The notes under the pieces are model-generated. The model had not been told where the DNA came from. It made no database searches and saw nothing but the letters and a program-made list of their open reading frames with translations. Shown here piece by piece: positions 1-7,682 of a DNA stretch of 64,000 nucleotides. Origin of the DNA: a bacterium (lineage in GTDB: Bacteria; Desulfobacterota; Binatia; HRBIN30; CADEER01). The position numbers were made by a program, and so were the translations under genes. The DNA is taken from NCBI GenBank assembly GCA_019637795.1, contig JAHBUY010000001.1:579001-643000 (forward strand), read 5' to 3'. The first letter of the stretch is position 1. Each line of letters begins with the position of its first letter.

Positions 1-791
1 ATCCGGATCGGCCGCCCGCCGGGCACGGCAAGCACGAAGTCTTCGATGTCCTCGACGCCGTGCACGCGCCCGTCGACGACGGTGAGGTAGAGCGTGTGGT
101 TCTCCTCGTGCATCCCCGTCGGCGCGACGAGGTTGTTGCGCACCAGCGCGTCGGTCACCTGCGACAGCGTCAGGTGCGCAGCGGCGAGACGCAGCGGATC
201 GACGATCACGTGATATTCGGGCGTCCGCCCGCCGACCAGGTCCACGCGGGCGACGCCCGGAATGCGCAGGAAGCGCGGCTTGATCTCGTAGCGAGCCGTT
301 TCCCACAGCGCGGTGATGTCGCGCGTCGGGCTGGTCAGGCTGACGCCGATGATGGGAAAGGCGGAGAAGGTGAGCCGCCAGACGGTCGCCACGGCCGTGG
401 GCGGGAGCACGCTGCGGATCTGCGCCAGACGGCTGTTCACGTACAGCTCGGACTGGATCATGTCGACGTGCCAGTTGAAGAACACGTTGACCTCCGCCGA
501 GCCGCGGCCGGTCGAGGAGCGCACCGACACCGCGCCCGGGATGTCCTTCATCGCCTCCTCGATCGGGCGCGTGATGGTCGCCATCATCTCGTCCGCCGGC
601 ATCACGCCGTTCTCGACGAGAATGACGCAGCGCGGGAAATTGGTCTGCGGAAACACCGACGAGGGCATCGACAGCGCGGCGTAGACGCCGGCCAGGCTGA
701 GGGCCATCGTGATGAAGGTGATCGCGACCGCGTGGTGGGTCGAGAATCTGCCGAGAGCGGAGACTTCCCGCTCGACCGTGGACTCGTGCAT
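1..791 (-). CDS. RND-family efflux permease, N-terminal part (cut by window edge)
   Basis: This is the inner-membrane proton-driven pump of a tripartite efflux complex. The first 263 residues are visible; the frame stays open to the left edge. A first transmembrane segment (about residues 15-35, AVAITFITMALSLAGVYAAL) is followed by the porter-domain start with the typical FPQTNFP and RPIEEAMKDIPG stretches, then VARVDLVGGRTPEYHV and LTLSQVTDALVRNN of the PN/PC subdomains. The start is the ATG at 791, 24 bp after the adaptor stop, so it is the third gene of the operon after the TolC-like and adaptor genes. No clear Shine-Dalgarno is seen, so translation may be coupled. RND pumps export metals or hydrophobic compounds. 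Substrate cannot be read from this part, but the operon leader is a fluoride riboswitch, which is unusual for this family. Confidence 0.9.
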   Translation of the reverse strand, partial: MHESTVEREVSALGRFSTHHAVAITFITMALSLAGVYAALSMPSSVFPQTNFPRCVILVENGVMPADEMMATITRPIEEAMKDIPGAVSVRSSTGRGSAEVNVFFNWHVDMIQSELYVNSRLAQIRSVLPPTAVATVWRLTFSAFPIIGVSLTSPTRDITALWETARYEIKPRFLRIPGVARVDLVGGRTPEYHVIVDPLRLAAAHLTLSQVTDALVRNNLVAPTGMHEENHTLYLTVVDGRVHGVEDIEDFVLAVPGGRPIR

Positions 792-815
792 GACGGAAGG
801 AGCCGACCGGCGCCG

Positions 816-2897
816 CTAGGGGCGCGGCTGATACACCCGGATCGCCGCCGGATGCCCCTCGCCGGCCGGCACGGCCAGGAACAGGCGATCCATTTCGGGC
901 ACGAACAGCGACGTCGACGCGCCGCGGGCCGTCGGCACGCGCGCCACCCGCTGGTAGACGTCCGCTCCGCGCTGCTCGACCACGTCGATGGTGCCGCCGC
1001 CGCACGACACGTAGATCAGATGGCGGGCCGGATCGTAATGGAGACCGTCGGGATCGGCGCCGACCTCGAGGCTCGCCACCACGGCGCCCGACGCCGTGTC
1101 GAGCACCGCCACCACGCCGGCCTGGTCGCTTCCGCCGCCGACCAGAAGCCGCTGATTGGCGCGGTCCAGCGCCAGCGGATCGTTGCCGGTGGCCGGCAAC
1201 GCCGACCAGGTGGCGATCGTCGTCCCGCGGGCGCGATCGACGACGGCGACGCGATCCTCCTTCGGCTCGTTCACGTAGAGGCGGGATCCGTCGAGCGCGA
1301 ACTGCTTCGGCGGACTGCCCAGGGCAATCGTCGGGCCAACCGTTCCGGCGCGCGTGTCGATGCTGGCGATGGCGCCGGTGGTGCGCCCGACCCCGACCAG
1401 GAGATGACCCGACTCGCCATCGAAGCGCAGCGCGTTGGCTTTCTCGGGGAACGAGAATGACGACACGACCGCGAAGCTGGCGGCATCCAGCGCGACCACC
1501 TTGCCGTCGCCGGCCGTCGACACGAAGACGCGTCCGCTGTCCGGCCGATGGACGACCCACTTCGGCTCGTCGAATCCCGGCACGCTGCGGATGCGCGCGC
1601 CGCTCCGCAGGTCGACGACCTCGAGGCTGTGATTGTCCTGCGCCGCCACGAACAACCGCTGGCCTTCGAGATCGACCGCCATCTGGTCGAAATCGCCGCT
1701 GACGTCGGGCAGCGGGATCGTCTGCAGCAACGTCAGCCCCGGCGCCTCGGCCGCCGCCGGAGCCTCGGTCGCCGACGCCTCGGGCGCCCCGCCGTCGGCG
1801 AGCACGCGCACCGTGGTCTCCTCGGGCAGACCGTACGCGCCGGTGGTGACCACCGTCATGCCCTCGCGCACGCCCGGTCCGTCGACCTCCGCCAGGCCGC
1901 GGTCGCGCAGCCCCACCGTGACCGGGATCTGCCGCGCCACCTCGCCGTCGACGACCGCGACGACCGTCCCCGCCGCCGTCTTGACCAGGCTGTCCACCGG
2001 GACGGCGAGCCGGTCGCGGCGCTCCTCGGTGATGATGCGCACGTTGACGAACTGCCCGGGACGCAGCCGGGCGTTCGGAGCGATGGCGATCCGCACCGGC
2101 GCGGTGTCGGTGCGCGGATCGATCTGCGCGCCAATGAAGCTGACGGTTCCGACCCCCTCGATCGGCGCGTCGGCGGGACGCCGCCCGTCCCGTGTCGGCC
2201 GCTCGCCGGTCGTGATCTCGACCGGCTGGCCGACCGCGATCGCCGGCAGCTCGGCGGACGGAACGTTGGCCGTCACCACCAGGCGATCCAGGTCGATGAC
2301 CTCGGCCAGCACGGTGGTCAGGTCGACCGCCTCGCCGGGCTTGACGTTCACCCGCGTGACGACGCCGCTCAACGGCGCGCTGATGCTCAGCAGCGCGCGC
2401 TGCGCCCGAGCCGCCGCGAGCTCGCTCGTCGCCAGGTCGAGCTGCTGCTGCGCCTCCTGCACCGCCTTCTCCGATGTGCCCTCGACGCGGAGGAGTCGCT
2501 GCTGGCGAGCGAGCGCCATGCGGGCGAAGTCCGCGGCGGCCTGCGCCTTGGTGATCGCCACGTCCGCCGCGCGGGTGTCGAGCCGGAAGAGCTCGTCCCC
2601 CTTCTGCACGCGCTCGCCCTCGGCGCACCGGGCGAGGGTGAGCACGCCGGCGACCGGCGCCGCCATCCGGGCGCTGGCGGCCGCGCGCGCGGCCGTCGCC
2701 GGCTCGGGCTCGACCATGCCATACGCCACGACCATGTCGCGCAGCGTCGCGCGGACGACGCGTCCGACGCGCACGTCCACTCGCCCCTGCGCCGGCGCCT
2801 CGGATCCCGCGTCGGCGCGCGGGCTCGCCGCGAACAGCAGACCGGACAGCGTCGCAACGGCGCCCAGCGCCACGGACCGAAGGTGGCGGCTACTCAT
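816..2897 (-). CDS. RND periplasmic adaptor fused to a YncE-like beta-propeller
   Basis: This 693-aa protein has two parts. Residues about 1-30 are a signal peptide. Residues about 40-370 are a membrane-fusion (HlyD/AcrA) adaptor: a lipoyl half (APVAGVLTLARCAEGERVQ), an alpha-hairpin rich in Ala/Gln, a second lipoyl half (ISAPLSGVVTRVNVKPGEAV) and a beta-barrel (LRPGQFVNVRI). An Ala/Pro/Glu linker (about 370-390) leads to a C-terminal propeller of roughly 300 residues with repeated blades such as LFVAAQDNHSLEVVDLRSG and LIYVSCGGGTIDVVEQ, typical of the YVTN/YncE family. Ordinary adaptors are 350-450 aa, so the propeller is an extra domain. The start overlaps the TolC-family stop by 8 bp. The propeller may bind a ligand or another envelope component; that is inference. 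Confidence 0.88.
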   Translation of the reverse strand: MSSRHLRSVALGAVATLSGLLFAASPRADAGSEAPAQGRVDVRVGRVVRATLRDMVVAYGMVEPEPATAARAAASARMAAPVAGVLTLARCAEGERVQKGDELFRLDTRAADVAITKAQAAADFARMALARQQRLLRVEGTSEKAVQEAQQQLDLATSELAAARAQRALLSISAPLSGVVTRVNVKPGEAVDLTTVLAEVIDLDRLVVTANVPSAELPAIAVGQPVEITTGERPTRDGRRPADAPIEGVGTVSFIGAQIDPRTDTAPVRIAIAPNARLRPGQFVNVRIITEERRDRLAVPVDSLVKTAAGTVVAVVDGEVARQIPVTVGLRDRGLAEVDGPGVREGMTVVTTGAYGLPEETTVRVLADGGAPEASATEAPAAAEAPGLTLLQTIPLPDVSGDFDQMAVDLEGQRLFVAAQDNHSLEVVDLRSGARIRSVPGFDEPKWVVHRPDSGRVFVSTAGDGKVVALDAASFAVVSSFSFPEKANALRFDGESGHLLVGVGRTTGAIASIDTRAGTVGPTIALGSPPKQFALDGSRLYVNEPKEDRVAVVDRARGTTIATWSALPATGNDPLALDRANQRLLVGGGSDQAGVVAVLDTASGAVVASLEVGADPDGLHYDPARHLIYVSCGGGTIDVVEQRGADVYQRVARVPTARGASTSLFVPEMDRLFLAVPAGEGHPAAIRVYQPRP

Positions 2898-4335
2898 TCC
2901 CCGCCACCTCGCGTCGCGGCGCCGCCAGCCACACGGGGTCCGACACGTCGAACGGACGCTGCAGCGCGTCCTCGAGTTGCCCCAGGGCTTCCTGCCCGCG
3001 CACCACGGCGTCGAGCCGCGCGATCTGGTTCTGGATCAGCTCCAGTTGGGTGGTGTACCGGGTCAGTCCCGCCAACTCGCCGGCGGCGATCATCTCGCGC
3101 ACGGTCCGCTCCTGCGCCGTGGTGTGGGCGACCAGGGTGTCGGCGGTCGCCACCTTCTCCAACGCCGCGCGATAGACGGCCCGCGTGCGGTCGACCTCCC
3201 CGATCACGCGCGCCTGCAGGGCCACGAACTGCTGCGCGGCGGCACGGCGCCGGGCCTCCGCCTCGGCGATCGGCCCCTGATTCTGATTGAAAGCGGGCAG
3301 CGTCAGTGACAGGCCGAAGCCCCATTTGTTGTCCCCCTGATCGAACTCGTACCCCGGGTTCAGGTGCACGTCCGGATACTGCTTCGCGATCTCGAGCTGC
3401 AGCGCCGCCTCGGCGGCCGCGTAGGCGCGCAGCGCGCTGAGGATGTCGGAGCGGCCGAGCAGCGCCTCGCGGCGTAGATCGGCGGCGAGCAGCTCCGTCG
3501 GGAGATCGGCGAAGCCCTCCAGCGCGAGGTCGACGTGCTCGAGCGCCTGTGCGGGCACGCCGAGGGCGGTCGCGACCTGGGCGCGCGCATCCACGTACTG
3601 CCGCTGCGCCTCGCGCAGCGCGAGCTGGCTCGCATCCAGGCCGATGCGCGCCTGCGCGACGTCGAACGGCGACACCGCCCCCTCGCGCAATTGCGCCTCG
3701 AGCCGCTCCACCACCACCGCCTGCGTCGCCCGCTGCCGCTCGACGAGACCCACGGTGGCCGAGGCGGCGTAGAGGGCGACCAGCGCCCGCCGCAGGCGGC
3801 TGCGCACGTCCCACGCGACGGTGGCGATCGCCAGCCGCGCCGCCTCGGAGAGGTGCGCGGCCTGCGAGAGTCGGTAGTGGCGCTTGCCCGCGGTCTCGAT
3901 CGGGACGTCGAGGGTCGCGGTGACCAGCCACGGCGAGGGCGAGGCGCGCGAGGTGTCGAAGGCGGGATACACGCTGATGCTCGGATTCGGGAATTCGCCG
4001 GCCGTGATGCGCGCCGCTTCCGCGGTCGCCCACTGCGCCCGGGCGACGTCGAGATCGGGATGGAAATACACCGCCACCAGCGTCAGCGCGGTGAAGTTCC
4101 AGGCCGCGAGCGGCAGCGGTTGGTCCAGGTGCGCCTCGAGGAACGCCCGCAGGTCGGGATCGTCCAGGGTGCGCGCGTCGAACGCGGCCGCCCGCTCCTC
4201 CGCGGTGAACGGCGCGGCGTGGTACTGCGCGCACCCGGTCAGCGTCGCCACCGCGACGGCGAGGACCGCCGCCACGGCGCTGCGTCGCGCGGCCGGCGAT
4301 GGCGGCGGGGCGAGGGTTGGGAACGGAAACGGCAC
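2890..4335 (-). CDS. TolC-family outer-membrane efflux lipoprotein
   Basis: This 481-aa protein is the outer-membrane channel of the tripartite pump. The N-terminus has an Arg-Arg, a hydrophobic run and a lipobox LTGC (Cys at about residue 35), so it should be lipidated. The body has the two long helical repeats of OEP proteins (for example YPDVHLNPGYEFDQGDNKWGFGLSLTLP is split by the usual NPGYEFDQ and LSLTLPAFNQNQGPI motifs). It is the first gene of the operon. The start codon is GTG at 4335, about 220 bp downstream of a fluoride riboswitch, with no good Shine-Dalgarno, so the exact start is uncertain. Its stop overlaps the adaptor start by 8 bp, which points to translational coupling. Confidence 0.9.
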   Translation of the reverse strand: MPFPFPTLAPPPSPAARRSAVAAVLAVAVATLTGCAQYHAAPFTAEERAAAFDARTLDDPDLRAFLEAHLDQPLPLAAWNFTALTLVAVYFHPDLDVARAQWATAEAARITAGEFPNPSISVYPAFDTSRASPSPWLVTATLDVPIETAGKRHYRLSQAAHLSEAARLAIATVAWDVRSRLRRALVALYAASATVGLVERQRATQAVVVERLEAQLREGAVSPFDVAQARIGLDASQLALREAQRQYVDARAQVATALGVPAQALEHVDLALEGFADLPTELLAADLRREALLGRSDILSALRAYAAAEAALQLEIAKQYPDVHLNPGYEFDQGDNKWGFGLSLTLPAFNQNQGPIAEAEARRRAAAQQFVALQARVIGEVDRTRAVYRAALEKVATADTLVAHTTAQERTVREMIAAGELAGLTRYTTQLELIQNQIARLDAVVRGQEALGQLEDALQRPFDVSDPVWLAAPRREVAGNE

Positions 4336-4553
4336 GGCGGCGGGGAACGCGGCGGCGGGGGCGCTCGCCGCGTGCGAGCAGGCGGACGCGACTGCTACTC
4401 CGGAACGACGGTACGCGGCGGCCGGAGCGCGCGCGCGGCCCGCGCTGCCGCCCGGTCGCCGAGAAGGCCGGGCGTCACGCGTCCGCGTCGTCCTGAGCCC
4501 AGCGCAGCGCTGCGCCGTAATGGAAACACCCTACCTCCCTCGTTCGGTTGTGG
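4336..4553 (-). other. Leader of the RND operon between riboswitch and first gene
   Basis: This is a 218-nt untranslated leader. Just after the aptamer (4529-4535) is GGTAGGG on the minus strand, complementary to the CCTACC that closes the aptamer, so it can compete with aptamer folding. The same stretch looks like GGGAGG followed by a GTG (4529) opening a 44-codon frame that stops at 4395. That could be a leader peptide, but its composition is not convincing. No poly-U terminator is visible, so the regulatory outlet could be Rho-dependent or translational. Confidence 0.4.
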
Positions 4554-4554
4554 T

Positions 4555-4606
4555 GGTAGGAGTCATCAGCCCATGGAGCGGGCGGTTGAAGGCGAACCCC
4601 ATCGCC
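4555..4606 (-). promoter_or_regulatory. Fluoride riboswitch (crcB motif), copy 1, upstream of the RND operon
   Basis: On the minus strand the RNA matches the crcB/fluoride aptamer. GGCG is followed by AU and GGGGU; then UUCGCC, CAACC, the hairpin GCCC...GGGC with loop GCUCCAU, the conserved UGAUG, ACUCC and UACC. GGGGU pairs with ACUCC (one G-U). The GGCG start can pair with CGCC as the pseudoknot. The same conserved blocks appear at 17534-17583. A GGTAGGG element downstream (4529-4535) can compete for the 3' strand. The next gene on this strand is the TolC-family gene, so the RND pump should respond to fluoride. Confidence 0.9.
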
Positions 4607-4622
4607 GTCGTACGCTGCCGGG

Positions 4623-4652
4623 ACGATAGGTTGCGGCGCGCGCGAGAGTCAA
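4623..4652 (-). promoter_or_regulatory. Candidate sigma-70 promoter of the RND operon
   Basis: On the minus strand TTGACT (plus 4647-4652) and TATCGT (plus 4623-4628) are spaced by 18 bp. Transcription would start around 4615, just before the fluoride aptamer. The -35 lies only about 25 bp from the insertion-sequence end and partly inside the direct repeat flanking it. Predicted from sequence only. Confidence 0.5.
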
Positions 4653-4676
4653 CCACTGTCGACGCGCATTGTCGCT
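4648..4676. repeat. Left copy of the repeat flanking the insertion sequence
   Basis: CACTGTCGACGCGCATTGTC here recurs as CACTGTCGACGCGCATGTC at 6093-6111, followed in both places by GCTGCTCAGTGATTC. A flank of about 28 bp is long for a target-site duplication and may have been produced by an earlier or nested insertion. Confidence 0.6.
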
Positions 4677-4723
4677 GCTCAGTGATTCTGTCCGCCCTCA
4701 ACTGCTCAGTGATTCCGTCCCCC
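4677..4723. repeat. Left terminal repeats of the insertion sequence (two tandem units)
   Basis: Two copies of GCTCAGTGATTCyGTCC start at 4677 and 4704, a 27-bp period. The outer copy is the terminal inverted repeat. Confidence 0.75.
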
Positions 4724-4729
4724 CGGGGT

Positions 4730-6007
4730 TCATCGTGGTGGTGACGGGATCATGTCGGTGGGGGAAACGGAAGGAGCCCGCAGGGCGACTGGAGTTTTCC
4801 CCACCGAGGCGGCGCTCGGCGGCCGCCGCCGCCGGCGCTTGAGCGTGCGGAGGGCGCCGGGCGAGGTGGCGGCGGCCGTGGCGATCACCGTGTCGCCGCC
4901 GTAGACGCGCCAGCTGCCGTCGAGGAGCTGGCGCACCTCGACGCGCGTCCCCGCATAGCTGCGCTTGCGCGGGCCGGGCGGGATGTCGAGGACCAGGCCG
5001 CCGATCCGCACGGTGTTGTCGTTCAGCACGGTCGCCTCGTACTGGAAGCTGCAGATCCGGCTCAGATCGGTCCCCCGTCGCACCGGCCGCCACGCCGGGG
5101 TGGCCTCGGCCGGGGGAATGGCAAACCGCTGGTTGTGCTCCGCCCGAAAGGCCTCCAGCACGGCATTGGCCTCCTCCACGGTCGTGGCCCCCACCAACCG
5201 GAGCTCGGAGACCAACCGATCCTGCAGCGTGCCCCACAGCCGCTCCACTCGGCCCTTCGCCTGCGGCGACAGCGCGTAGATCACCTCAATCTCCAAGGCC
5301 GCGAGCGCCCGGCCCACCTGCGTCGGGTCTTGGACCCCGCGTAACTCCTCTTCCAGCGTCCAGTGCGCGTCGTTGCGCTTCAGGCTCCCGTGCCGATCCA
5401 TGTAGGCGCTGTACGGAAGTCCTTTCGCCTCCGCGATCGCTCGCAGCACCCGCAGGTACCCTGCCGCGCACTCCTGCTCCACGAACGACGCCCCAGGCAG
5501 CAGCTCGCCGGTCGCGTCATCGATCGCTCCCATCAGGCACAGCATCGGCCCGCGCCCCTCGAGCCACTCGTGTCGGCTGCCGTCCCAGAGGATCATCAAC
5601 CCCGCCTGCGGTTTGCGGTCTCTGCGCCGGCGGTGTTTCGGGGCGCGCCGCCGGCGCGGCGGCCCGATGCCCGCCGCGCGCAGCAGCCGCTGCACGCTGG
5701 CCCGAGAGACCTTGACCCCTTCCACGTCCCCCAGCTTCTCGGTGAAGTGCTGGTCGTTGAACCCGTCGTACTTCTTGCGCCGCAGCTCCAGGATCTGCTC
5801 CCGCACCGCTTCCCCCAAGCGGTGCTTCGGCGCCCGCCCCGTGTTCCCGTGCTGCACTCCTTTCGCCCCACGCCGCCCCACCGCCCGCCGCAGCCGTCGC
5901 ACCTGCCGCTTCGACAGTCCCAGCACCTCCGCCGCTTCTCCCACCGTCAGCGCCCCTCGCTCGATCCGCTCCACGGCGTCCAGCCGCTTCCATTGCCGCT
6001 TGCTCAT
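4730..6007 (-). CDS. ISNCY-family DDE transposase
   Basis: This 425-aa DDE recombinase moves the surrounding element. An N-terminal helix-turn-helix is visible (LTVGEAAEVLGLSKRQVRRL), followed by a second DNA-binding stretch and an rve-type catalytic core. Candidate catalytic acids are in ILWDGSRHEW, YMDRHGSL and KGRVERLWGTLQDRL. An Arg-rich basic tail follows. The start MSKRQW (ATG at 6007) is preferred because AAGGAGG lies 10 nt upstream; the in-frame ATG at 6016 abuts the same site too closely. The length matches full-size members, and no frameshift is seen, so it may still be active. Confidence 0.88.
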   Translation of the reverse strand: MSKRQWKRLDAVERIERGALTVGEAAEVLGLSKRQVRRLRRAVGRRGAKGVQHGNTGRAPKHRLGEAVREQILELRRKKYDGFNDQHFTEKLGDVEGVKVSRASVQRLLRAAGIGPPRRRRAPKHRRRRDRKPQAGLMILWDGSRHEWLEGRGPMLCLMGAIDDATGELLPGASFVEQECAAGYLRVLRAIAEAKGLPYSAYMDRHGSLKRNDAHWTLEEELRGVQDPTQVGRALAALEIEVIYALSPQAKGRVERLWGTLQDRLVSELRLVGATTVEEANAVLEAFRAEHNQRFAIPPAEATPAWRPVRRGTDLSRICSFQYEATVLNDNTVRIGGLVLDIPPGPRKRSYAGTRVEVRQLLDGSWRVYGGDTVIATAAATSPGALRTLKRRRRRPPSAASVGKTPVALRAPSVSPTDMIPSPPR

Positions 6008-6038
6008 CCTCTCCATCCCTCCTTCTTTGCCGCGGAGG

Positions 6039-6083
6039 GGCGGACATTTTCACTGAGCAGTTAGGCGGACAAAATCACTGAGC
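6039..6083. repeat. Right terminal repeats of the insertion sequence (two tandem units)
   Basis: GGCGGACATTTTCACTGAGC (6039-6058) and GGCGGACAAAATCACTGAGC (6064-6083) are inverted relative to the left end. The outer one is the terminal inverted repeat. Confidence 0.75.
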
Positions 6084-6132
6084 TTCAACACCACTGTCGA
6101 CGCGCATGTCGCTGCTCAGTGATTCCGTTCCC
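6084..6132. repeat. Right flanking repeat plus an orphan IS-end sequence
   Basis: The flank repeats the 4648-4676 sequence and is followed by an extra GCTCAGTGATTCCGTTCCCC (6113-6132) in left-end orientation. This third end suggests a lost or nested second copy of the element. Confidence 0.6.
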
Positions 6133-6148
6133 CCGCGGCGCGGCACAT

Positions 6149-6164
6149 CGCCCCCGACGGGGCG
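6149..6164 (-). terminator. Short GC hairpin after the MutS-like gene
   Basis: CGCCCC and GGGGCG around a CGAC loop lie 7 nt past the stop of the last MutS-like gene. There is no U-tract, so this is a weak terminator call. Confidence 0.25.
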
Positions 6165-6170
6165 GCACGG

Positions 6171-7682
6171 TCACCGCGCCGGCGCACCCTGGTCGAATAT
6201 CCGCCGGTAGAGGTCTTCGCCATGGCCGGTGTCGAGCGGCGGAGCCTCGATGAGGCAAAAGCTGCGCGTACCGTCGGGACGCCGTTCGTCGCGCAGGAAC
6301 AGCGTCCGGTCGGCGTCGCTGGCGAGCGTCTGGCGCGCGAGCTCGTAGAGGTGGGTCACGAAGAAGACGCGGATCCCCTTCTCCAGCAGCGCCTCCACCA
6401 CCTGGCGCGCCAGCGCCGACCCCTCGCGCTCGTTGGTGGCGGCGAACGTTTCGTTGCACAGCAGGATGCACCCGGGAGCGATCCGGTCGGCGATCTCGCT
6501 CAGGCGTCGCAGCTCCTCGTCGAGCTTGCCGCTGGTCATCGTCGCGTCCTCTTCGCGCCGGTAGTGGGTGAACAACCCTGGGCACAGCGCGCCGGCAAAC
6601 GATTCCGCGGCGACGAACATCCCGCACTGCATCATGAGCTGCGCCACCCCCACCGCCCGCAGAAAGCTGGACTTCCCGCCCTGGTTGGCGCCGGTGATGA
6701 TCACCAGGGGCCGGCCGTCGGCGTGCAGCGCATTGCCGACCACCGCCTGCTCCATCTGCAGCGCCAGGCAGGGGTCGTAGAGGCCGGTGGCGCGGTGGCG
6801 CGCGGCGTCGGGCGGCTCGGGGATCGGGAAGCACACCGGTGCCGCCAGCGTCGTCAATTGCGCATGCAGGTTGAGGCAGCCGATGTAGAACGCCAGCTCG
6901 GTGCGCAGCAGGCGGAAGAAGCCGAGGACGTGGTCGGCGGATTGCGCCAGCGCGTTGGCGACGCCGTTGAGCCCCTGGCCGCGCAGCTCCTGCAGCGCGC
7001 GCGCCCCCGCCTCGTCGCGATCGTCGAGGTGAAACGTGTACGGCGAGCGCGCCGCGCCGACGAGCCACGACCACCAGGAGGCGGGCGCACCATCCGCGGC
7101 GCGCACGACGTAGCCGGTGCCCCGGTTGCCCTCGCCCAGCTCGGCGCTCAACACGGTGCCGTGGCGGAAGCGGAGCGCCTGCATCTGCGCCTCGACGCGG
7201 TCCAGATAGGCATCGGTCAACTCGCCCACGAGGGTGGAGAACAGCCGCGTCAGTCCCTCGGAGGCGACGACGTCGAGCTGCTGCGCGGCGAGATCGCGCA
7301 CGCGTCGCAGGGCCGGCAGCAGCAGCTCCAACAGCTCGATCGAGCTGTGCAGAATCGACGCCGGATGCCGCGAATGGATGCCCCAGTAGCGGTGCCGTTC
7401 GGTCTCGATCGCCTCGACCACGAGCTCGTAGAGCTGGCGGACGACCGGCCGGTGGTTCAGGCAGTCGCGCAGCACGGCCTGGCGGTAGAGGATGGTCTCC
7501 ACATCGCTGGCGAGCGCGGCGACCAGCGCCCGCCGCGCCACGTCGGCGATGAAGTCGTCCTCGCCGGCCATGCCGCGCACGAGGACCTCGAGCTCGAGGT
7601 CCTGCGTCAGGGTGGGAGCGTCCCACCGCCCGCGCTCGGGCGGGGCGAAGTCCCGCTCCCGATGGAGCAGCAGCGCTCTCAT
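6171..7682 (-). CDS. MutS-like P-loop ATPase (clamp/ATPase part only), copy 2
   Basis: This 503-aa protein has a MutS domain-V-like ATPase at its C-terminus: Walker A GANQGGKSSF at about residue 327, Walker B CILLCNETF at about 405, and the following conserved FVTHLYELA. The N-terminal 300 residues are helical and could be the lever/clamp region. No mismatch-recognition domain (the usual first 250 residues of MutS) is present. The start ATG at 7682 overlaps the upstream stop as ATGA, which favours it over the ATG at 7706. The upstream gene is a paralogue. The gene is the last one before the insertion sequence. Family members of this short type have no settled function; a role in DNA repair is not shown here. 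Confidence 0.8.
   Translation of the reverse strand: MRALLLHRERDFAPPERGRWDAPTLTQDLELEVLVRGMAGEDDFIADVARRALVAALASDVETILYRQAVLRDCLNHRPVVRQLYELVVEAIETERHRYWGIHSRHPASILHSSIELLELLLPALRRVRDLAAQQLDVVASEGLTRLFSTLVGELTDAYLDRVEAQMQALRFRHGTVLSAELGEGNRGTGYVVRAADGAPASWWSWLVGAARSPYTFHLDDRDEAGARALQELRGQGLNGVANALAQSADHVLGFFRLLRTELAFYIGCLNLHAQLTTLAAPVCFPIPEPPDAARHRATGLYDPCLALQMEQAVVGNALHADGRPLVIITGANQGGKSSFLRAVGVAQLMMQCGMFVAAESFAGALCPGLFTHYRREEDATMTSGKLDEELRRLSEIADRIAPGCILLCNETFAATNEREGSALARQVVEALLEKGIRVFFVTHLYELARQTLASDADRTLFLRDERRPDGTRSFCLIEAPPLDTGHGEDLYRRIFDQGAPAR

Larger units (their letters stand above)
4677..6083 (-). mobile_element. ISNCY-type insertion sequence
   Basis: The element is about 1.4 kb with one transposase gene. 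The termini are GCTCAGTGATTCTGTCCGCC (4677-4696) and its inverted partner (6064-6083), which differ at one base. Each end carries a second, inner copy in the same orientation (4704-4723 and 6039-6058), so the transposase probably recognises tandem sites. A further lone end-like sequence GCTCAGTGATTCCGTTCCCC lies outside at 6113-6132. The element sits between the last MutS-like gene and the RND operon promoter. Confidence 0.8.

Noticed and set aside
60..1460. Long plus-strand frame over the RND permease and adaptor genes
   Set aside because: Antisense to convincing RND and adaptor coding; no recognisable motif.
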